From the NCBI GenBank assembly GCA_027365415.1, contig DAHXNK010000009.1, positions 1 to 41,629 of the forward strand: DNA of 41,629 nucleotides. Direction: 5' to 3'. A model generated the notes under the pieces. The model was not told the origin of the DNA. It made no database searches and worked only from the letters and a program-made list of their open reading frames with translations. The number at the start of each line of letters is the position of its first letter. Within the stretch, counting starts at the first letter, position 1. The stretch comes from Acidobacteriaceae bacterium. GTDB lineage: Bacteria > Acidobacteriota > Terriglobia > Terriglobales > Acidobacteriaceae. This document shows, piece after piece, positions 17,094-26,112 of the stretch. A program made the translations under genes and the position numbers.

Positions 17094-17692
17094 GCGCGGC
17101 CTCGCAAACGCGCGGATTTTGCTGGCTTCGCAGCCTTTCCTGCTTTCGCGCTGGATGCGCTGGCCGTGCTGTTCTGCGCCCGCGCAATTAGTGCCGTAGG
17201 CAGGCGAAAGCGCCGTCGCAGATGCTCTTCGCGCATGGCCATCTCTCCGCCGTCGATCTCATGGTCATATCCAGCCAGATGCAGCAGGCCGTGCAGGATC
17301 AAAATACGAATTTCCGTTTCCAGCGAGTGTTGTAAGCTGCGCGCCTGTCGCGCTGCGGTGTCGAGCGAGATGGCCAGATCGCCAGCCGACGGTTGCGAAA
17401 TTTTTATATTGGGAAGAGCGGCAACGGGAAAGGACAGCACATCGGTTGGCTTGTCGTGGCCGCGAAACTCGCGATTCAAACGCCGCAATACGCGGTCGGT
17501 CGTCAACAGAACGGAGACTTGCCCAGAGATGCCCATAGCCAGACGCGCGCGCCGCAAAAACCCTCGCAACGAGGACAGGGATGACGCGGGCAGGGACGAC
17601 AGGGACAGGCGCGATGGGGGAATCGGCTTGGGAGAACCGCCCGCAGTGGCGCGTGTGCTGGATTGCGTACCTGGAGGGTCGAGAATAATCAT
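17090..17692 (-). CDS. ybeY: YbeY endoribonuclease
   Basis: A metal-dependent endoribonuclease needed for 16S rRNA 3'-end maturation and ribosome quality control. The zinc motif H-x3-H-x5-H is seen in HGLLHLAGYDHE, together with RRLNREFRGHDKPTDVLSFP. At 200 residues it is longer than the usual 150-160: about 45 extra N-terminal residues (Pro/Ser-rich) and a C-terminal Ala/Lys/Arg tail of about 30 residues (ARAQNSTASASSAKAGKAAK onward), which may help RNA or ribosome contact. The start at ATG 17692 has no strong ribosome site, so a shorter protein is possible. It sits between phoH and corC, the usual neighbourhood. Confidence 0.93.
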   Translation of the reverse strand: MIILDPPGTQSSTRATAGGSPKPIPPSRLSLSSLPASSLSSLRGFLRRARLAMGISGQVSVLLTTDRVLRRLNREFRGHDKPTDVLSFPVAALPNIKISQPSAGDLAISLDTAARQARSLQHSLETEIRILILHGLLHLAGYDHEIDGGEMAMREEHLRRRFRLPTALIARAQNSTASASSAKAGKAAKPAKSARLRGRA

Positions 17693-17809
17693 CGGATGCT
17701 GGATGCTAAAAATCGGGTGCCGGAAATGAGTGTTGCGTCGCCCGCAACCAAGCAGCGACGCACAACAAAGCCCATCCCAGCATCGTACCGCAATTGCGTA
17801 TCCCTGGGA

Positions 17810-18874
17810 TTATTGCGGCTGCGTGCTGGCCTTGGCGATTCGCGCTGGTGGATGGGTTCGCTCCGGCGGAAGCGTCCCCGGAAGCGTCCCCGGAAGCGTT
17901 CCTGGAATCTCCAGTGGCAGTTCGCGCTGCGCGCGCTGGAAGCTGTCATAGGCGCAGACCACGCGCTGTACCAGCAGATGACGCACCACGTCTTCATTTT
18001 CAAAATGACAGAAGCGAACGCCTTCGACGCCTTTGAGCACCTCCAGCGCCTCCAGCAAACCGGACTTGCGCGGATTGGGCAGGTCGATCTGCGTGATATC
18101 CCCGGTAATGACGGCCTTGGAGTTGTTGCCCATGCGCGTCAAAAACATCTTCATCTGCTCGCTGGTGGTGTTCTGCGCCTCATCCATGATGATGAATGCA
18201 TCGTTCAGCGTACGTCCGCGCATAAAGGCCAGCGGCGCAACCTCAATCACATTGCTCTCCAACATTTTGTCCACGCGATTCGGCTCCAGCAGATCGTAGA
18301 GCGCGTCGTAGAGCGGGCGCAGATAGGGATCGACCTTCTCCTGAAGCGTGCCGGGCAGAAATCCCAGGCGCTCGCCCGCCTCCACCGCTGGACGCACCAG
18401 TACCAGGCGACTGACTTTTTTTGCCGCAAGCGCGGCTACGGCCATCGCCACGGCCAGATAGGTTTTGCCCGTGCCCGCCGGGCCGATGCCGAAGACCATG
18501 TCTGAGTGCTCAATGGCCTCCAGATACTGCCGCTGGTTGATTGAGCGTGGCTGCACCATGCGGCGAACCCCGTTGGAGCGCTGCTTGCCGCTCTCCACCA
18601 GACTGCGCAGCGTGATGGCCGGATCAGCGACGACGAGCTTCAGCATTCCATTTAATTCGCCATTTTGCAGGGTCACGCCGACTTTTCGCAGCGCCTCATA
18701 ATCGGCAAAGATGCGCTCCACGCGAACCACGTTCTCCGGCTCGCCTTCGATATACAAGGCATCGGATCGCAGATCAATGCGGACGTTCAGAGAGTCTTCC
18801 AACAGGCGAAGATTTTCGTCGCGTGTGCCAAAGACTGGCTCAAGATTGGGCGTGATTTCGATGGATTTTTTCAT
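17810..18874 (-). CDS. phoH: PhoH-like ATPase
   Basis: A 354-residue cytoplasmic ATPase of the PhoH-like (PhoL/YbeZ) family, linked to RNA metabolism together with YbeY. The N-terminal third holds the KH-like region ([18 protein letters not shown]...VRIDLR). Walker A is [13 protein letters not shown], followed by [20 protein letters not shown], Walker [12 protein letters not shown] and [10 protein letters not shown], all diagnostic. The C-terminus has three copies of PGTL in a row, encoded by a 12-bp repeat at 17868-17903. ATG 18874 is taken as the start; TTG 18877 directly before it is equivalent. It heads the group phoH-ybeY-corC-activator. Confidence 0.95.
   Translation of the reverse strand: MKKSIEITPNLEPVFGTRDENLRLLEDSLNVRIDLRSDALYIEGEPENVVRVERIFADYEALRKVGVTLQNGELNGMLKLVVADPAITLRSLVESGKQRSNGVRRMVQPRSINQRQYLEAIEHSDMVFGIGPAGTGKTYLAVAMAVAALAAKKVSRLVLVRPAVEAGERLGFLPGTLQEKVDPYLRPLYDALYDLLEPNRVDKMLESNVIEVAPLAFMRGRTLNDAFIIMDEAQNTTSEQMKMFLTRMGNNSKAVITGDITQIDLPNPRKSGLLEALEVLKGVEGVRFCHFENEDVVRHLLVQRVVCAYDSFQRAQRELPLEIPGTLPGTLPGTLPPERTHPPARIAKASTQPQ
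17868..17903. repeat. 12-bp tandem repeat, three copies, inside phoH
   Basis: Units 17868-17879, 17880-17891 and 17892-17903 read GGAAGCGTCCCC, GGAAGCGTCCCC and GGAAGCGTTCCT on the plus strand. They are in frame and encode PGTL repeats at the C-terminus of the PhoH-like protein. Copy number could vary between strains without breaking the frame. Confidence 0.85.
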
Positions 18875-19323
18875 CAAGGCGTGAAATTCCCTTTCTCATC
18901 CCTGGGCTGGAATGGGTTGCGTTGGGAGGCGGTCGCGCCAGAGGCCGCCGCGCCGACAGGTCGGCTAGCAAAGCGCGCAGAGACAAACCAAGATCGAAAT
19001 CGTGCAATGGACGGGAACGCCGCAGAAGAGCGCCGTTGCGCCGATGAGGATTGTACGGCGGGAACCAGCAGGCCTTCGTAGCTGGGCAAGAAGACTCGGA
19101 TGGGCACAGAGTAGCGCCTTATGGAGCGCGCGTCAATCGATAAATATCTGCGAGTGCAAATTCTTTTCCCAGAAGGCAATGGGCCAATAAAAAGACTGCA
19201 TCCGAAAACAGGGCGGCAGCGTCTATTATATATTGTCGTTGAAACGAGTATATTATCGTTGTAACGTATTTTGTCGTAACTGTAAATAGCGGACGTACCC
19301 AACCCTTCCAAAGGAGAATAATT
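18875..19323. promoter_or_regulatory. 449-bp divergent region between phoH and azoreductase
   Basis: Holds the phoH promoter area on the minus strand, with no clear -35/-10 pair that I can point to, and the azoreductase control region on the plus strand (19230-19320). The GC-rich half (about 18900-19140) has only short palindromes such as GCCGAC-AG-GTCGGC near 18950. A minus-strand open frame that spans it is not supported. Confidence 0.5.
19237..19288 (+). promoter_or_regulatory. Azoreductase promoter with two operator-like sites
   Basis: The motif CGTTNNAACG occurs twice, CGTTGAAACG (19237-19246) and CGTTGTAACG (19257-19266), exactly 20 bases apart, so on the same face of the helix. A related CGTAAC lies at 19275-19280. 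A plausible promoter is TTGTAA (19259-19264), an 18-base spacer and TAAATA (19283-19288), which would put the second site on the -35 box. This layout fits repression by a dimeric, probably redox- or quinone-responsive regulator such as MarR/HxlR/TetR type; the factor is not identified. Confidence 0.55.
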
Positions 19324-19944
19324 ATGCCCACACTTTTGCATGTCGATTCCAGCCCCCGCGCCGATTCTGTCAGCCGCGATCTGACGCAACGTTATGTTGC
19401 GGCGTGGAAGAAACAAAACCCCAGCGGTACCGTAATTGAGCGCAATGTGGCGCTTGAGCCTATTCCATTCGTCACAGAGTCGTGGATTCATGCTGTTTAT
19501 ACCGATCCTGCTGCGCGTACCCCAGAGCAGAGGAAGCTGCTCGAGGTCTCCGACACGCTGGTGGATGAATTTCTTGCAGCGGACATCCTTGTCCTAGGCG
19601 TGCCGATGTGGAATTTCGGCGTTCCTGCTCCCTTTAAGGCGTGGATTGATCAGGTGACTCGCGTTGGTCGCACCTTTCAGTACACCGAGAGTGGCTCCAA
19701 GGGGCTGGCGAAGGCCAAGCGCGCCATCGTGATGACCGCTCGCGGCGGATGGTATACGCAAGACTCGCCCTACAGCGCTTTCGATCAGCAGGAGCCGTAC
19801 ATCCGCACGATTCTTGCATTTCTTGGCATTCCGAATGTGGATGTGATCCACGCGGAGAAGCAAAATATGGGGGCGGAGAATGCAGCGGCTGCGTGCAAAG
19901 CGGCGCAAGAGAGTGTCGCCGTGCTGACCACTGCTGCGGCATGA
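19324..19944 (+). CDS. azoR: FMN-dependent NADH-azoreductase
   Basis: A 206-residue flavodoxin-fold enzyme that reduces quinones and azo compounds with NADH and FMN. Family segments are the N-terminal LLHVDSSPRADSVSRDLTQ (phosphate-binding loop for FMN), VLGVPMWNFGVPAPFKAWIDQVTRVGRTFQY (flavin and dimer contacts) and VMTARGGWY (second flavin loop). A very good ribosome site (AAGGAG) is about 9 bases ahead of ATG 19324, suggesting strong translation when induced. It converges with ppk2 (stops 13 bases apart). The likely role is detoxification of quinones and electrophiles, which fits a thiol-protected (bacillithiol) cell. Confidence 0.94.
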   Translation: MPTLLHVDSSPRADSVSRDLTQRYVAAWKKQNPSGTVIERNVALEPIPFVTESWIHAVYTDPAARTPEQRKLLEVSDTLVDEFLAADILVLGVPMWNFGVPAPFKAWIDQVTRVGRTFQYTESGSKGLAKAKRAIVMTARGGWYTQDSPYSAFDQQEPYIRTILAFLGIPNVDVIHAEKQNMGAENAAAACKAAQESVAVLTTAAA

Positions 19945-19957
19945 CCTAGGGAGGCGT

Positions 19958-20767
19958 TTATCGCAAGCGTATTTTGGAGGCGTCGAAGCTGGGCTGCGGA
20001 TATTCCATCTTCAGGCTGCGGAGCGCCTCCACCATGACTTCGGAGATCACCACGTTGCGGTACCACTTGTGGTCGGAGGGAACGATGAACCACGGCGCAT
20101 GTTTGCGGCTGGTGCGAGAGAGAACGTCTTCATATGCCTTTTGATAATCGGGCCAGAAGCGGCGCTCGGCAAAATCCGCCTCGCTCATTTTCCAGTGCTT
20201 GTCGGGAGTAGAGAGTCGCTCTTTCAGGCGGTGTGTCTGTTCTTTGTGGCTGATGTGCAGGAAGAATTTTAGAATGACGACGCCATTGCGAACCAGCATG
20301 TCCTCAAAGCGGACGATCTCCTCCATGCGGGTCATCGCCTCTTTATCGGAGATGAGCTTGTGGACGCGCGTCACCAGAACATCCTCATAGTGCGAGCGGT
20401 TGAAGATGCCAATTTTTCCACGCGGAGGAACGGCATTGTGCGCGCGCCAGAGAAAATCGTGTCGCGCTTCCAGCGGCGTAGGCACTTTGAACGGAGTAAC
20501 GTCACAGCCTTGTGGATTTACCCCGGTGAAGATGTGCCGGATGGTGCCATCTTTGCCCGCCGTATCCATGCCTTGAAGCACGACCAGCACGGCATGTTTG
20601 GACTCTGCCGCCAACAACTCTTGGAATTGATCCAAGCGGACGCGATGCTTTTCTAGATCGACGTTGGCTTCCTGCTGCGACTTATATTTCCCCGTTTCGT
20701 TGGAGGAGATATGGGAAAGTCGCACGTTGACATGCGGTTTGACGCGATGAGGAGTTTTCATCTTCAT
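19958..20767 (-). CDS. ppk2: Polyphosphate kinase 2 family protein
   Basis: A 269-residue kinase of the PPK2 family, which transfers phosphate between polyphosphate and nucleotides in the cytoplasm. Walker A is GMDTAGKDG, followed by the typical FNRSHYEDVL, a lid region with TPDKHWKMSEADFAERRFWPDY and APWFIVPSDHKWYRN. Length and motifs fit a single-domain PPK2; whether it prefers AMP or ADP (class II or III) I cannot tell with confidence. The start at ATG 20767 has a second ATG two codons later. The gene follows tatA by 22 bases and may be co-transcribed with it. Confidence 0.93.
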   Translation of the reverse strand: MKMKTPHRVKPHVNVRLSHISSNETGKYKSQQEANVDLEKHRVRLDQFQELLAAESKHAVLVVLQGMDTAGKDGTIRHIFTGVNPQGCDVTPFKVPTPLEARHDFLWRAHNAVPPRGKIGIFNRSHYEDVLVTRVHKLISDKEAMTRMEEIVRFEDMLVRNGVVILKFFLHISHKEQTHRLKERLSTPDKHWKMSEADFAERRFWPDYQKAYEDVLSRTSRKHAPWFIVPSDHKWYRNVVISEVMVEALRSLKMEYPQPSFDASKIRLR

Positions 20768-20789
20768 GCCAAGGTTGGATGCGCGAACG

Positions 20790-20996
20790 CTACTTTACGT
20801 CGGGTGTCGTGCTCTTGGCGGCGGCAGCGTCGGTCTTCGGCGCGTCCTCCGCGTTGATCCCCTTCAGGCCGTCCTTGAATCCGCGAATGCCTTCGCCCAA
20901 TCCCTTGCCCAACTCCGGCAATTTGCGCGGGCCGAACAACAGAAGCGCCACAACGAGCACCAGTAACAAATGCGTGGGTGTAAATAATTCGCCCAT
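20790..20996 (-). CDS. tatA: Sec-independent translocase subunit TatA/TatE
   Basis: A 68-residue protein with the standard TatA layout: a membrane helix (THLLLVLVVALLLFGP, residues about 7-22), the FGPRKLPELGKGLGEGIRGFK hinge plus amphipathic helix, and a short acidic/Ala tail. TatA multimers form the pore that exports folded proteins. ATG 20996 has GGAGG 8 bases upstream; the frame is open further to 21071 but without support. No tatC is in the window. Several exported proteins here carry ordinary Sec-type signals, so this gene is probably not specific to them. Confidence 0.93.
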   Translation of the reverse strand: MGELFTPTHLLLVLVVALLLFGPRKLPELGKGLGEGIRGFKDGLKGINAEDAPKTDAAAAKSTTPDVK

Positions 20997-21182
20997 GACT
21001 TTCCTCCGCAGGCGGCAGCACCTAGAGCCAATACCTGCCTGACATATTATTGTCGCATATTGCGGACGCATCCCCGACGCGCATTCGGGAAGGGATGCTG
21101 GGATTCCAGACTTCTCTATATCCCAAGACTCAAAATCAAGAGTTGGAGCACCCGTATTTCTGGGACATAGCGGCGCATTTTT

Positions 21183-22232
21183 CTACCAGCGGAGCAGCAC
21201 CATCTCCGAGCAGAAGCCCGGCCCCATCGCGGCCAGAACGCTGTAGCTTCCGGCGGGGGGATGAATGTTCTGCATAAAGTCCTCCAGCACCAGCAGCACC
21301 GAGGCAGACGACATGTTGCCCGTGCGGCGCAGGCACTCCCACGAAGGAGCAAAGTTCTCCCGCTTCAGTCCAAGAGCCTCCGCATTGGCTTCAAGAATCT
21401 TTGGGCCGCCCGTGTGCATGATCCAGGTGCCAATGTCTTTGCGACGAAGATTGTGGTCGGCCAGAAACGCATCTACATCCTGCGGAAAATGCTTGTGGAT
21501 GGTCTCTGGCACGTCGGCGGAGAGAACAATCTGAAAGCCTTCCTCGGAGATATCCCAGCCCATCAAATGCTCGGAGTTGGGGTAAAAGCTGGAGCGATGA
21601 CCGAGAATCTCCGGGCCGATAGCCTCTACGTTGTCGCCTGCAACAACGACGGCGGCAGAGCCATCGGCAAAAAGGCCGGAGGCGATCATGTTGGCAACGG
21701 ACAGGTCCATACGCTGCCAGGTCAAGGAGCACAGCTCTACGGAGAGAAGCACTGCGATACGATCCGGATAGGCCTGGACGTAATCGGCGGCCTGCGAAAT
21801 GCCCGCAGCGCCCGCTACGCAGCCCAAGCCAAAGATCGGTGTGCGCCGCATGTCGAGCGGCAGCCCCATTCTGTTGGTCAGTTTGGCGTCTAGGGATGGC
21901 GCGGAGATGCCTGTGACGGAGACAGTAATCATCGCGCCGATGTCAGAAGTTTTGCGCCCGGCGCGTTCGAGCGCGGCGCTGACGGCGCGGTCGCCAAGCT
22001 CCAATGCAGCACGAATCCAGCGGTCATTGGCATCGCCCCAGGCGTGGATAGTCGCATACTCTTCGAGGGGATAGGCTAGGTGGCGGCCCTCGACGGCGAC
22101 GCGCTGGTGCAGTCGCTCCAGAACCTCTGGCTTGTCGAGTTGGTCTTTCCAGTGCCCGCAGAGCGCTTGAAAGATTTCCTGCTGACTGTAGTACCACTGC
22201 GGCAGAGCACTGGCTACGCTGGCGATTTTCAT
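21183..22232 (-). CDS. Type III polyketide synthase (chalcone/stilbene synthase family)
   Basis: A 349-residue homodimeric enzyme of the type III PKS family, which extends an acyl-CoA with malonyl-CoA units without an acyl carrier protein. The catalytic triad is complete: Cys138 in FGLGCVAGAAG, His273 in WIMHTGGPKIL and Asn307 in RRTGNMSSAS; ending in AMGPGFCSEMVLLRW is typical, the GPGF loop being diagnostic. The bacterial members of this kind often make alkylresorcinols or alkylpyrones from long acyl-CoA. No partner methyltransferase or oxidoreductase is adjacent, unlike many bacterial clusters; tatA lies 186 bases downstream. A candidate promoter with perfect TATAAT is at 22310-22315. Product is not predictable from sequence. 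Confidence 0.93.
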   Translation of the reverse strand: MKIASVASALPQWYYSQQEIFQALCGHWKDQLDKPEVLERLHQRVAVEGRHLAYPLEEYATIHAWGDANDRWIRAALELGDRAVSAALERAGRKTSDIGAMITVSVTGISAPSLDAKLTNRMGLPLDMRRTPIFGLGCVAGAAGISQAADYVQAYPDRIAVLLSVELCSLTWQRMDLSVANMIASGLFADGSAAVVVAGDNVEAIGPEILGHRSSFYPNSEHLMGWDISEEGFQIVLSADVPETIHKHFPQDVDAFLADHNLRRKDIGTWIMHTGGPKILEANAEALGLKRENFAPSWECLRRTGNMSSASVLLVLEDFMQNIHPPAGSYSVLAAMGPGFCSEMVLLRW

Positions 22233-22309
22233 AGTCCTGGACGGCCCTTGGAAATCTTTTGGTGGATTCGGAAAACATACAACAGATGCGGCAATACGGT
22301 ACAGGCGAC

Positions 22310-22339
22310 ATTATAGGCCGCTGGAATTTTTCGGAAGAA
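22310..22339 (-). promoter_or_regulatory. Candidate promoter of the type III PKS gene
   Basis: On the minus strand, TATAAT (22310-22315) is preceded by an 18-base spacer and TTCTTC (22334-22339). The -10 box is perfect, the -35 box weak. The message would start near 22303 and carry a leader of about 70 bases. The gap between clpX and this gene (22233-22496) holds nothing else that I can identify. Confidence 0.45.
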
Positions 22340-22496
22340 TTGCCGCAATCAGGATGGTAGATGTTTGCAATTAGCACAAGGTTGGATCGGAAGAGAAAAT
22401 TTCCACGCTGGGTGAGCCGAGCCGGGCCTCCAAGGGAATAACCTATGGAGCCATCCCCCTGGGGCACCCGATAGCAAGACTTTGCTGAAAATCTCT

Positions 22497-23780
22497 TTAC
22501 CCAGCTTTTTCCAGCAGCAGAACGGAGAGATCGCGCTTCTGCACCATCTCCGCTGTCACCTCGACATCCTTTGCCTTTTTGGAGCCGGGCAGGTGGTACA
22601 TCATGTCGAGCATCAGTTCTTCGATAATCATGCGCAGGCCGCGCGCGCCCACTTTGCGCGCTAATGCCTCGCGAGCGATGCCCTTTACGGCACCTTCGGT
22701 AAAGTGCAGGCGAACATTTTCATACTCAAACAACCGCTGATACTGCTTCAAAATCGCATTGCGTGGCTTGGTGAGAATTTCGACCAGCGCGGACTCATCC
22801 AGTTCGTCCAGCACGCCGACGACGGGCAGGCGTCCGACAAACTCCGGGATTAGGCCGTATTTGATGAGGTCTTGCGGTTCGCACTGGCGCAGCAACTCAA
22901 TATCCCGCTGTGCGGGAAGGTTGGCCTCAGGTTGGCCTTCGCGCTCTGCAATCGCCTTGAACCCCAGCGCTTTTTTGCCAACACGGCGACCAACCACGCG
23001 CTCCAGACCGACAAACGCGCCACCACAAATGAAGAGAATGTTGGTGGTATCGACCGGGGTGAACTCCTGGTGCGGATGCTTGCGCCCACCCTGCGGCGGA
23101 ACGTTGGCGACCGTGCCTTCCAGAATCTTCAGGAGTGCCTGCTGCACGCCTTCGCCAGAGACATCGCGGGTGATGGAGGGATTTTCGTCCTTGCGGCCAA
23201 TCTTGTCGATCTCGTCGATGTAGATAATGCCGGTCTGTGCGCGGGCCACATCGCCGTCGGCGGCCTGAAGCAGTTTCAGGATAATGTTTTCAACGTCTTC
23301 GCCGACATATCCGGCCTCGGTTAGCGTGGTGGCATCGACAATGGCAAAGGGAACGTCGAGCATTTTGGCCAGCGTGTGAGCCAGCAGGGTCTTGCCGCTT
23401 CCGGTGGGGCCAACCAGCAGAATGTTGGACTTGGCTAGCTCGACATCATTGCCGCGCACACGGTTCATCTGGATGCGCTTGTAGTGGTTGTAGACGGCCA
23501 CGGCGAGCTTTTTCTTGGTCATGTCCTGGCCGATGACGTACTCGTCCAGAAAGGTCTTGACCTCCAGCGGCTTGGGTAGCCGCGCCGGGGCCGCGCTGGT
23601 GCGCGTCTCGCCGCCTCCGCGATCATCTTCAAGAATCGAGTTACAGACAGCAACGCATTCGTCGCAGATGTAAGCCCTGGGATAGTCGCTGGGCGAGGAG
23701 ATCAGCTTGGCGACCGCATCCTGAGACTTATGGCAGAACGAACAGCGAAGCGCTTCTTCCGAACCAGTACGCGTTTTCAT
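22497..23780 (-). CDS. clpX: ClpX, ATPase subunit of ClpXP protease
   Basis: A 427-residue AAA+ unfoldase that recognises tagged proteins and feeds them into ClpP. The N-terminal zinc domain has four cysteines (CSFCHKSQ...[10 protein letters not shown]). Walker [12 protein letters not shown], the pore loop [10 protein letters not shown], Walker [11 protein letters not shown] and the sensor region [13 protein letters not shown] are all present. ATG 23780 has GGAGGGA upstream. It is separated from clpP by 32 bases in the order tig, clpP, clpX, so a single operon is likely, as in most bacteria. Confidence 0.98.
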   Translation of the reverse strand: MKTRTGSEEALRCSFCHKSQDAVAKLISSPSDYPRAYICDECVAVCNSILEDDRGGGETRTSAAPARLPKPLEVKTFLDEYVIGQDMTKKKLAVAVYNHYKRIQMNRVRGNDVELAKSNILLVGPTGSGKTLLAHTLAKMLDVPFAIVDATTLTEAGYVGEDVENIILKLLQAADGDVARAQTGIIYIDEIDKIGRKDENPSITRDVSGEGVQQALLKILEGTVANVPPQGGRKHPHQEFTPVDTTNILFICGGAFVGLERVVGRRVGKKALGFKAIAEREGQPEANLPAQRDIELLRQCEPQDLIKYGLIPEFVGRLPVVGVLDELDESALVEILTKPRNAILKQYQRLFEYENVRLHFTEGAVKGIAREALARKVGARGLRMIIEELMLDMMYHLPGSKKAKDVEVTAEMVQKRDLSVLLLEKAG

Positions 23781-23812
23781 GATGGCTCCCTCCTCTTGCT
23801 TCCGGCAGCCGA

Positions 23813-24403
23813 CTATGTGCGGGGACGATCAATGATTTCATCAATGATGCCATATTCCTTGGCTTGTTGCGAGTTCATAATGAAATCCCTCTCCACATCT
23901 CGTTCAATTCGCTCCAACGACTGGCCTGTATGCTGAGACATCAGCTTGTTGGTAATCTCGCGAATTCGCAGGATTTCCCTTGCGTGTATATCAATATCGG
24001 TCGCTTGGCCAGAAAGTCCACCCATCGAGGGCTGGTGGATCAAAATTCTTGAATTGGGCAGGGCAAAACGCTTGCCTTTTGTGCCCGCCATCAGCAGAAA
24101 TGCGCCCATGCTGGCCGCCTGGCCGATGCAATAGGTCACAACATCGTTCTTGATGAACTGCATGGTGTCGTAGATGGCCATCCCGGCGGTAATCGAGCCG
24201 CCCGGCGAATTGATGTAAAGCTGGAGATCTTTTTCCGGGTCTTCGCCGGAGAGAAAGAGCATCTGCGCGATGATAAGGTTGGCAACCTGGTCATCAATTG
24301 GCGTGCCCAGAAAAATGATATTGTCGCGCAGCAAACGGGAGTAAATATCGTAGGCGCGTTCGCCCCGGCTCGTCTGCTCAACCACCATCGGAACTAATGC
24401 CAT
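23813..24403 (-). CDS. clpP: ClpP, proteolytic subunit of ClpXP
   Basis: A 196-residue serine peptidase forming a double-ring chamber. The catalytic triad is complete: Ser98 in GQAASMGAF, His123 in RILIHQP and Asp173 in [23 protein letters not shown] and the handle region ([19 protein letters not shown]) are typical. ATG 24403 has AGGGAG just upstream. It is encoded between tig and clpX. Confidence 0.98.
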   Translation of the reverse strand: MALVPMVVEQTSRGERAYDIYSRLLRDNIIFLGTPIDDQVANLIIAQMLFLSGEDPEKDLQLYINSPGGSITAGMAIYDTMQFIKNDVVTYCIGQAASMGAFLLMAGTKGKRFALPNSRILIHQPSMGGLSGQATDIDIHAREILRIREITNKLMSQHTGQSLERIERDVERDFIMNSQQAKEYGIIDEIIDRPRT

Positions 24404-24498
24404 GCTGCTCCCTAATCTTGCACTGTAAAGGGGATCAACCCCGCCGTAACCCTTGCCGATGAGCCACCATGCGACTCAGCCGACACAAATTTCAAATC

Positions 24499-25932
24499 TT
24501 ACGCGGTCACGCGCTCATAGAGCAGATTGACCGTCTTATCCCGACGCATTTGTTCTCGAATTCTAGTCACCCCGCCATCCTCCGTCAAACGCTTGCGCAG
24601 GGATTCCAGAGGTTCTCGCATCTGATAAGAGAGTAGCTGCAACTGTGTCTCCACTTCCTCGTCGGTCAGCGCCACATGCTCGAGTTCTGCCACGCGATCC
24701 AGAATCAACAGCCCTTTGATCTCATTCAGAGCGGCATCGCGCTGCGCTACGCGCAGGTGCCCAAAGTCCAGCTTGCGCATCTGCTCGGTCGTCATGCCCT
24801 GCGCGGCCAGCGCGCGCAGGCCGCGATCCAGTCGCGCATCCACCTGCTGCTGCACCAGCGATTCTGGAACGGGAAACGGAAAACGTTCCGCCAACGCCGC
24901 GACCAGCTTCTCCTTGGCTAGGGCCTCCAGATGGCGGCGTTTTTCATTTGCCAGGCGCTCCCGTAATTGTTCCTGGAACTCTGCGATGGTAGTAAATTCG
25001 CCCAACTGGCTGGCAAAGGAATCGTTCAACTCCGGCAGATTTTTCTTCTGGATGGTCTTCACTTCCACGTCGTAGGAGACAGTTTTGCCCGCCAGACGCG
25101 GTTCGCTGAACTCCTGCGGGTAGGCCGCTTCAAACTGCATCTGCTGGCCGACTTTGGCTCCGCGCAGCGCTAGCGTAAAGGCTTCCACGGTGTTCGAGCT
25201 GCCGACTTCCACCGTGGCATCTTCGCCCTCAATGGGCATGGGGGTCTCTGCGCCCTGCACGTTACCCTTGAAGCGGATCACGGCAAAGTCGCCATCCGCC
25301 AGCGGGCGATCTTCGGCGACCGTTTCCATCGTGGCATGGCTGTCGCGGATGCGCGCCATCTCCGACTGAAATTCATCTTCGGCCAGCGCCACGTCGGGCC
25401 GCTCGACCTTGACCTCCGCATAGCCGGTTATGTCCAGCGCGGGCATCACTTCAAACGCAGCTTGAAAGCGCAGCGGCTCGCCTTCCACCAGATGCAGGCT
25501 CGTCACCTGCGGCTGCGAGACGGGCTGCAAGCCCTGCTCGTCGAGCGCCTTGCGAAGATGCGCGGGCAGCAATACCTCCAGCACATCCTGACGCAAGCTG
25601 TCGGCAAATTTGCGGCGAATCACTGGCTCTGGAACTTTGCCAGCGCGAAAGCCGGGGATGCGCGCCATCTTGCGATATTTTTTGAGCACCGTGGCATACT
25701 CGTGGCTGACCTCTTCGGCGGAGACTTCGATCTGTACCTGCCGCGTGCATTCCGGGTTCAGCGCGGGAGCAGCATGGGCGTGGTCATGTCCGTCGTGGTC
25801 ATGGTGAGCGTGGCCAGCATGATCGTGGGCGTGGTCGTGATTATGGTTGTGAATAGCACCTTCCAGCGTGGAGGGTGTCTCTGCGGGATTCTGCGGGGTA
25901 TCAACAATGTCAGTGGTGTCTGCGGAACTCAA
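24499..25932 (-). CDS. tig: Trigger factor with histidine-rich N-terminus
   Basis: A ribosome-bound chaperone and prolyl isomerase (477 residues from TTG 25932). After an extension come the ribosome-binding domain with GFRAGKVPEPVIRRKF, the PPIase domain (PLADGDFAVIRFKG...GAKVGQQMQFEAAYP) and the C-terminal chaperone domain with arms. The first 60 residues are unusual: residues 28-53 contain 13 histidines and 5 aspartates. TTG 25932 is preferred because GGAAGG lies 8 bases ahead; the frame is open back to a TTG at 26037 with no such site, giving 512 residues. The His-rich stretch is present with either start. It precedes clpP by 95 bases. The extra region may bind nickel, zinc or cobalt, by analogy with SlyD, but this is inference. 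Confidence 0.95.
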   Translation of the reverse strand: MSSADTTDIVDTPQNPAETPSTLEGAIHNHNHDHAHDHAGHAHHDHDGHDHAHAAPALNPECTRQVQIEVSAEEVSHEYATVLKKYRKMARIPGFRAGKVPEPVIRRKFADSLRQDVLEVLLPAHLRKALDEQGLQPVSQPQVTSLHLVEGEPLRFQAAFEVMPALDITGYAEVKVERPDVALAEDEFQSEMARIRDSHATMETVAEDRPLADGDFAVIRFKGNVQGAETPMPIEGEDATVEVGSSNTVEAFTLALRGAKVGQQMQFEAAYPQEFSEPRLAGKTVSYDVEVKTIQKKNLPELNDSFASQLGEFTTIAEFQEQLRERLANEKRRHLEALAKEKLVAALAERFPFPVPESLVQQQVDARLDRGLRALAAQGMTTEQMRKLDFGHLRVAQRDAALNEIKGLLILDRVAELEHVALTDEEVETQLQLLSYQMREPLESLRKRLTEDGGVTRIREQMRRDKTVNLLYERVTA

Positions 25933-26112
25933 AAGATTCGCCTTCCAGATCAGCTTGTTGCGCCAGCGGCAGCCAAAACGAACACCCTTCAAGGTGTACG
26001 CGCAGGAGCCAGATCGCGCAGATATTCCTATCCTCAATGGTAGGAGTTTCTGTAGAGTCGGTCAAACGACACGGCGGGGTGAATGTGGCTCCGGCCGACA
26101 CAACCTTACCCG

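Noticed and set aside
18874-19491. 205-residue minus-strand open frame ending at the phoH start
   Set aside because: It begins antisense to azoR, has low-complexity Ser/Arg/Ala composition, no domain and no ribosome site, although its TGA overlaps the phoH ATG.
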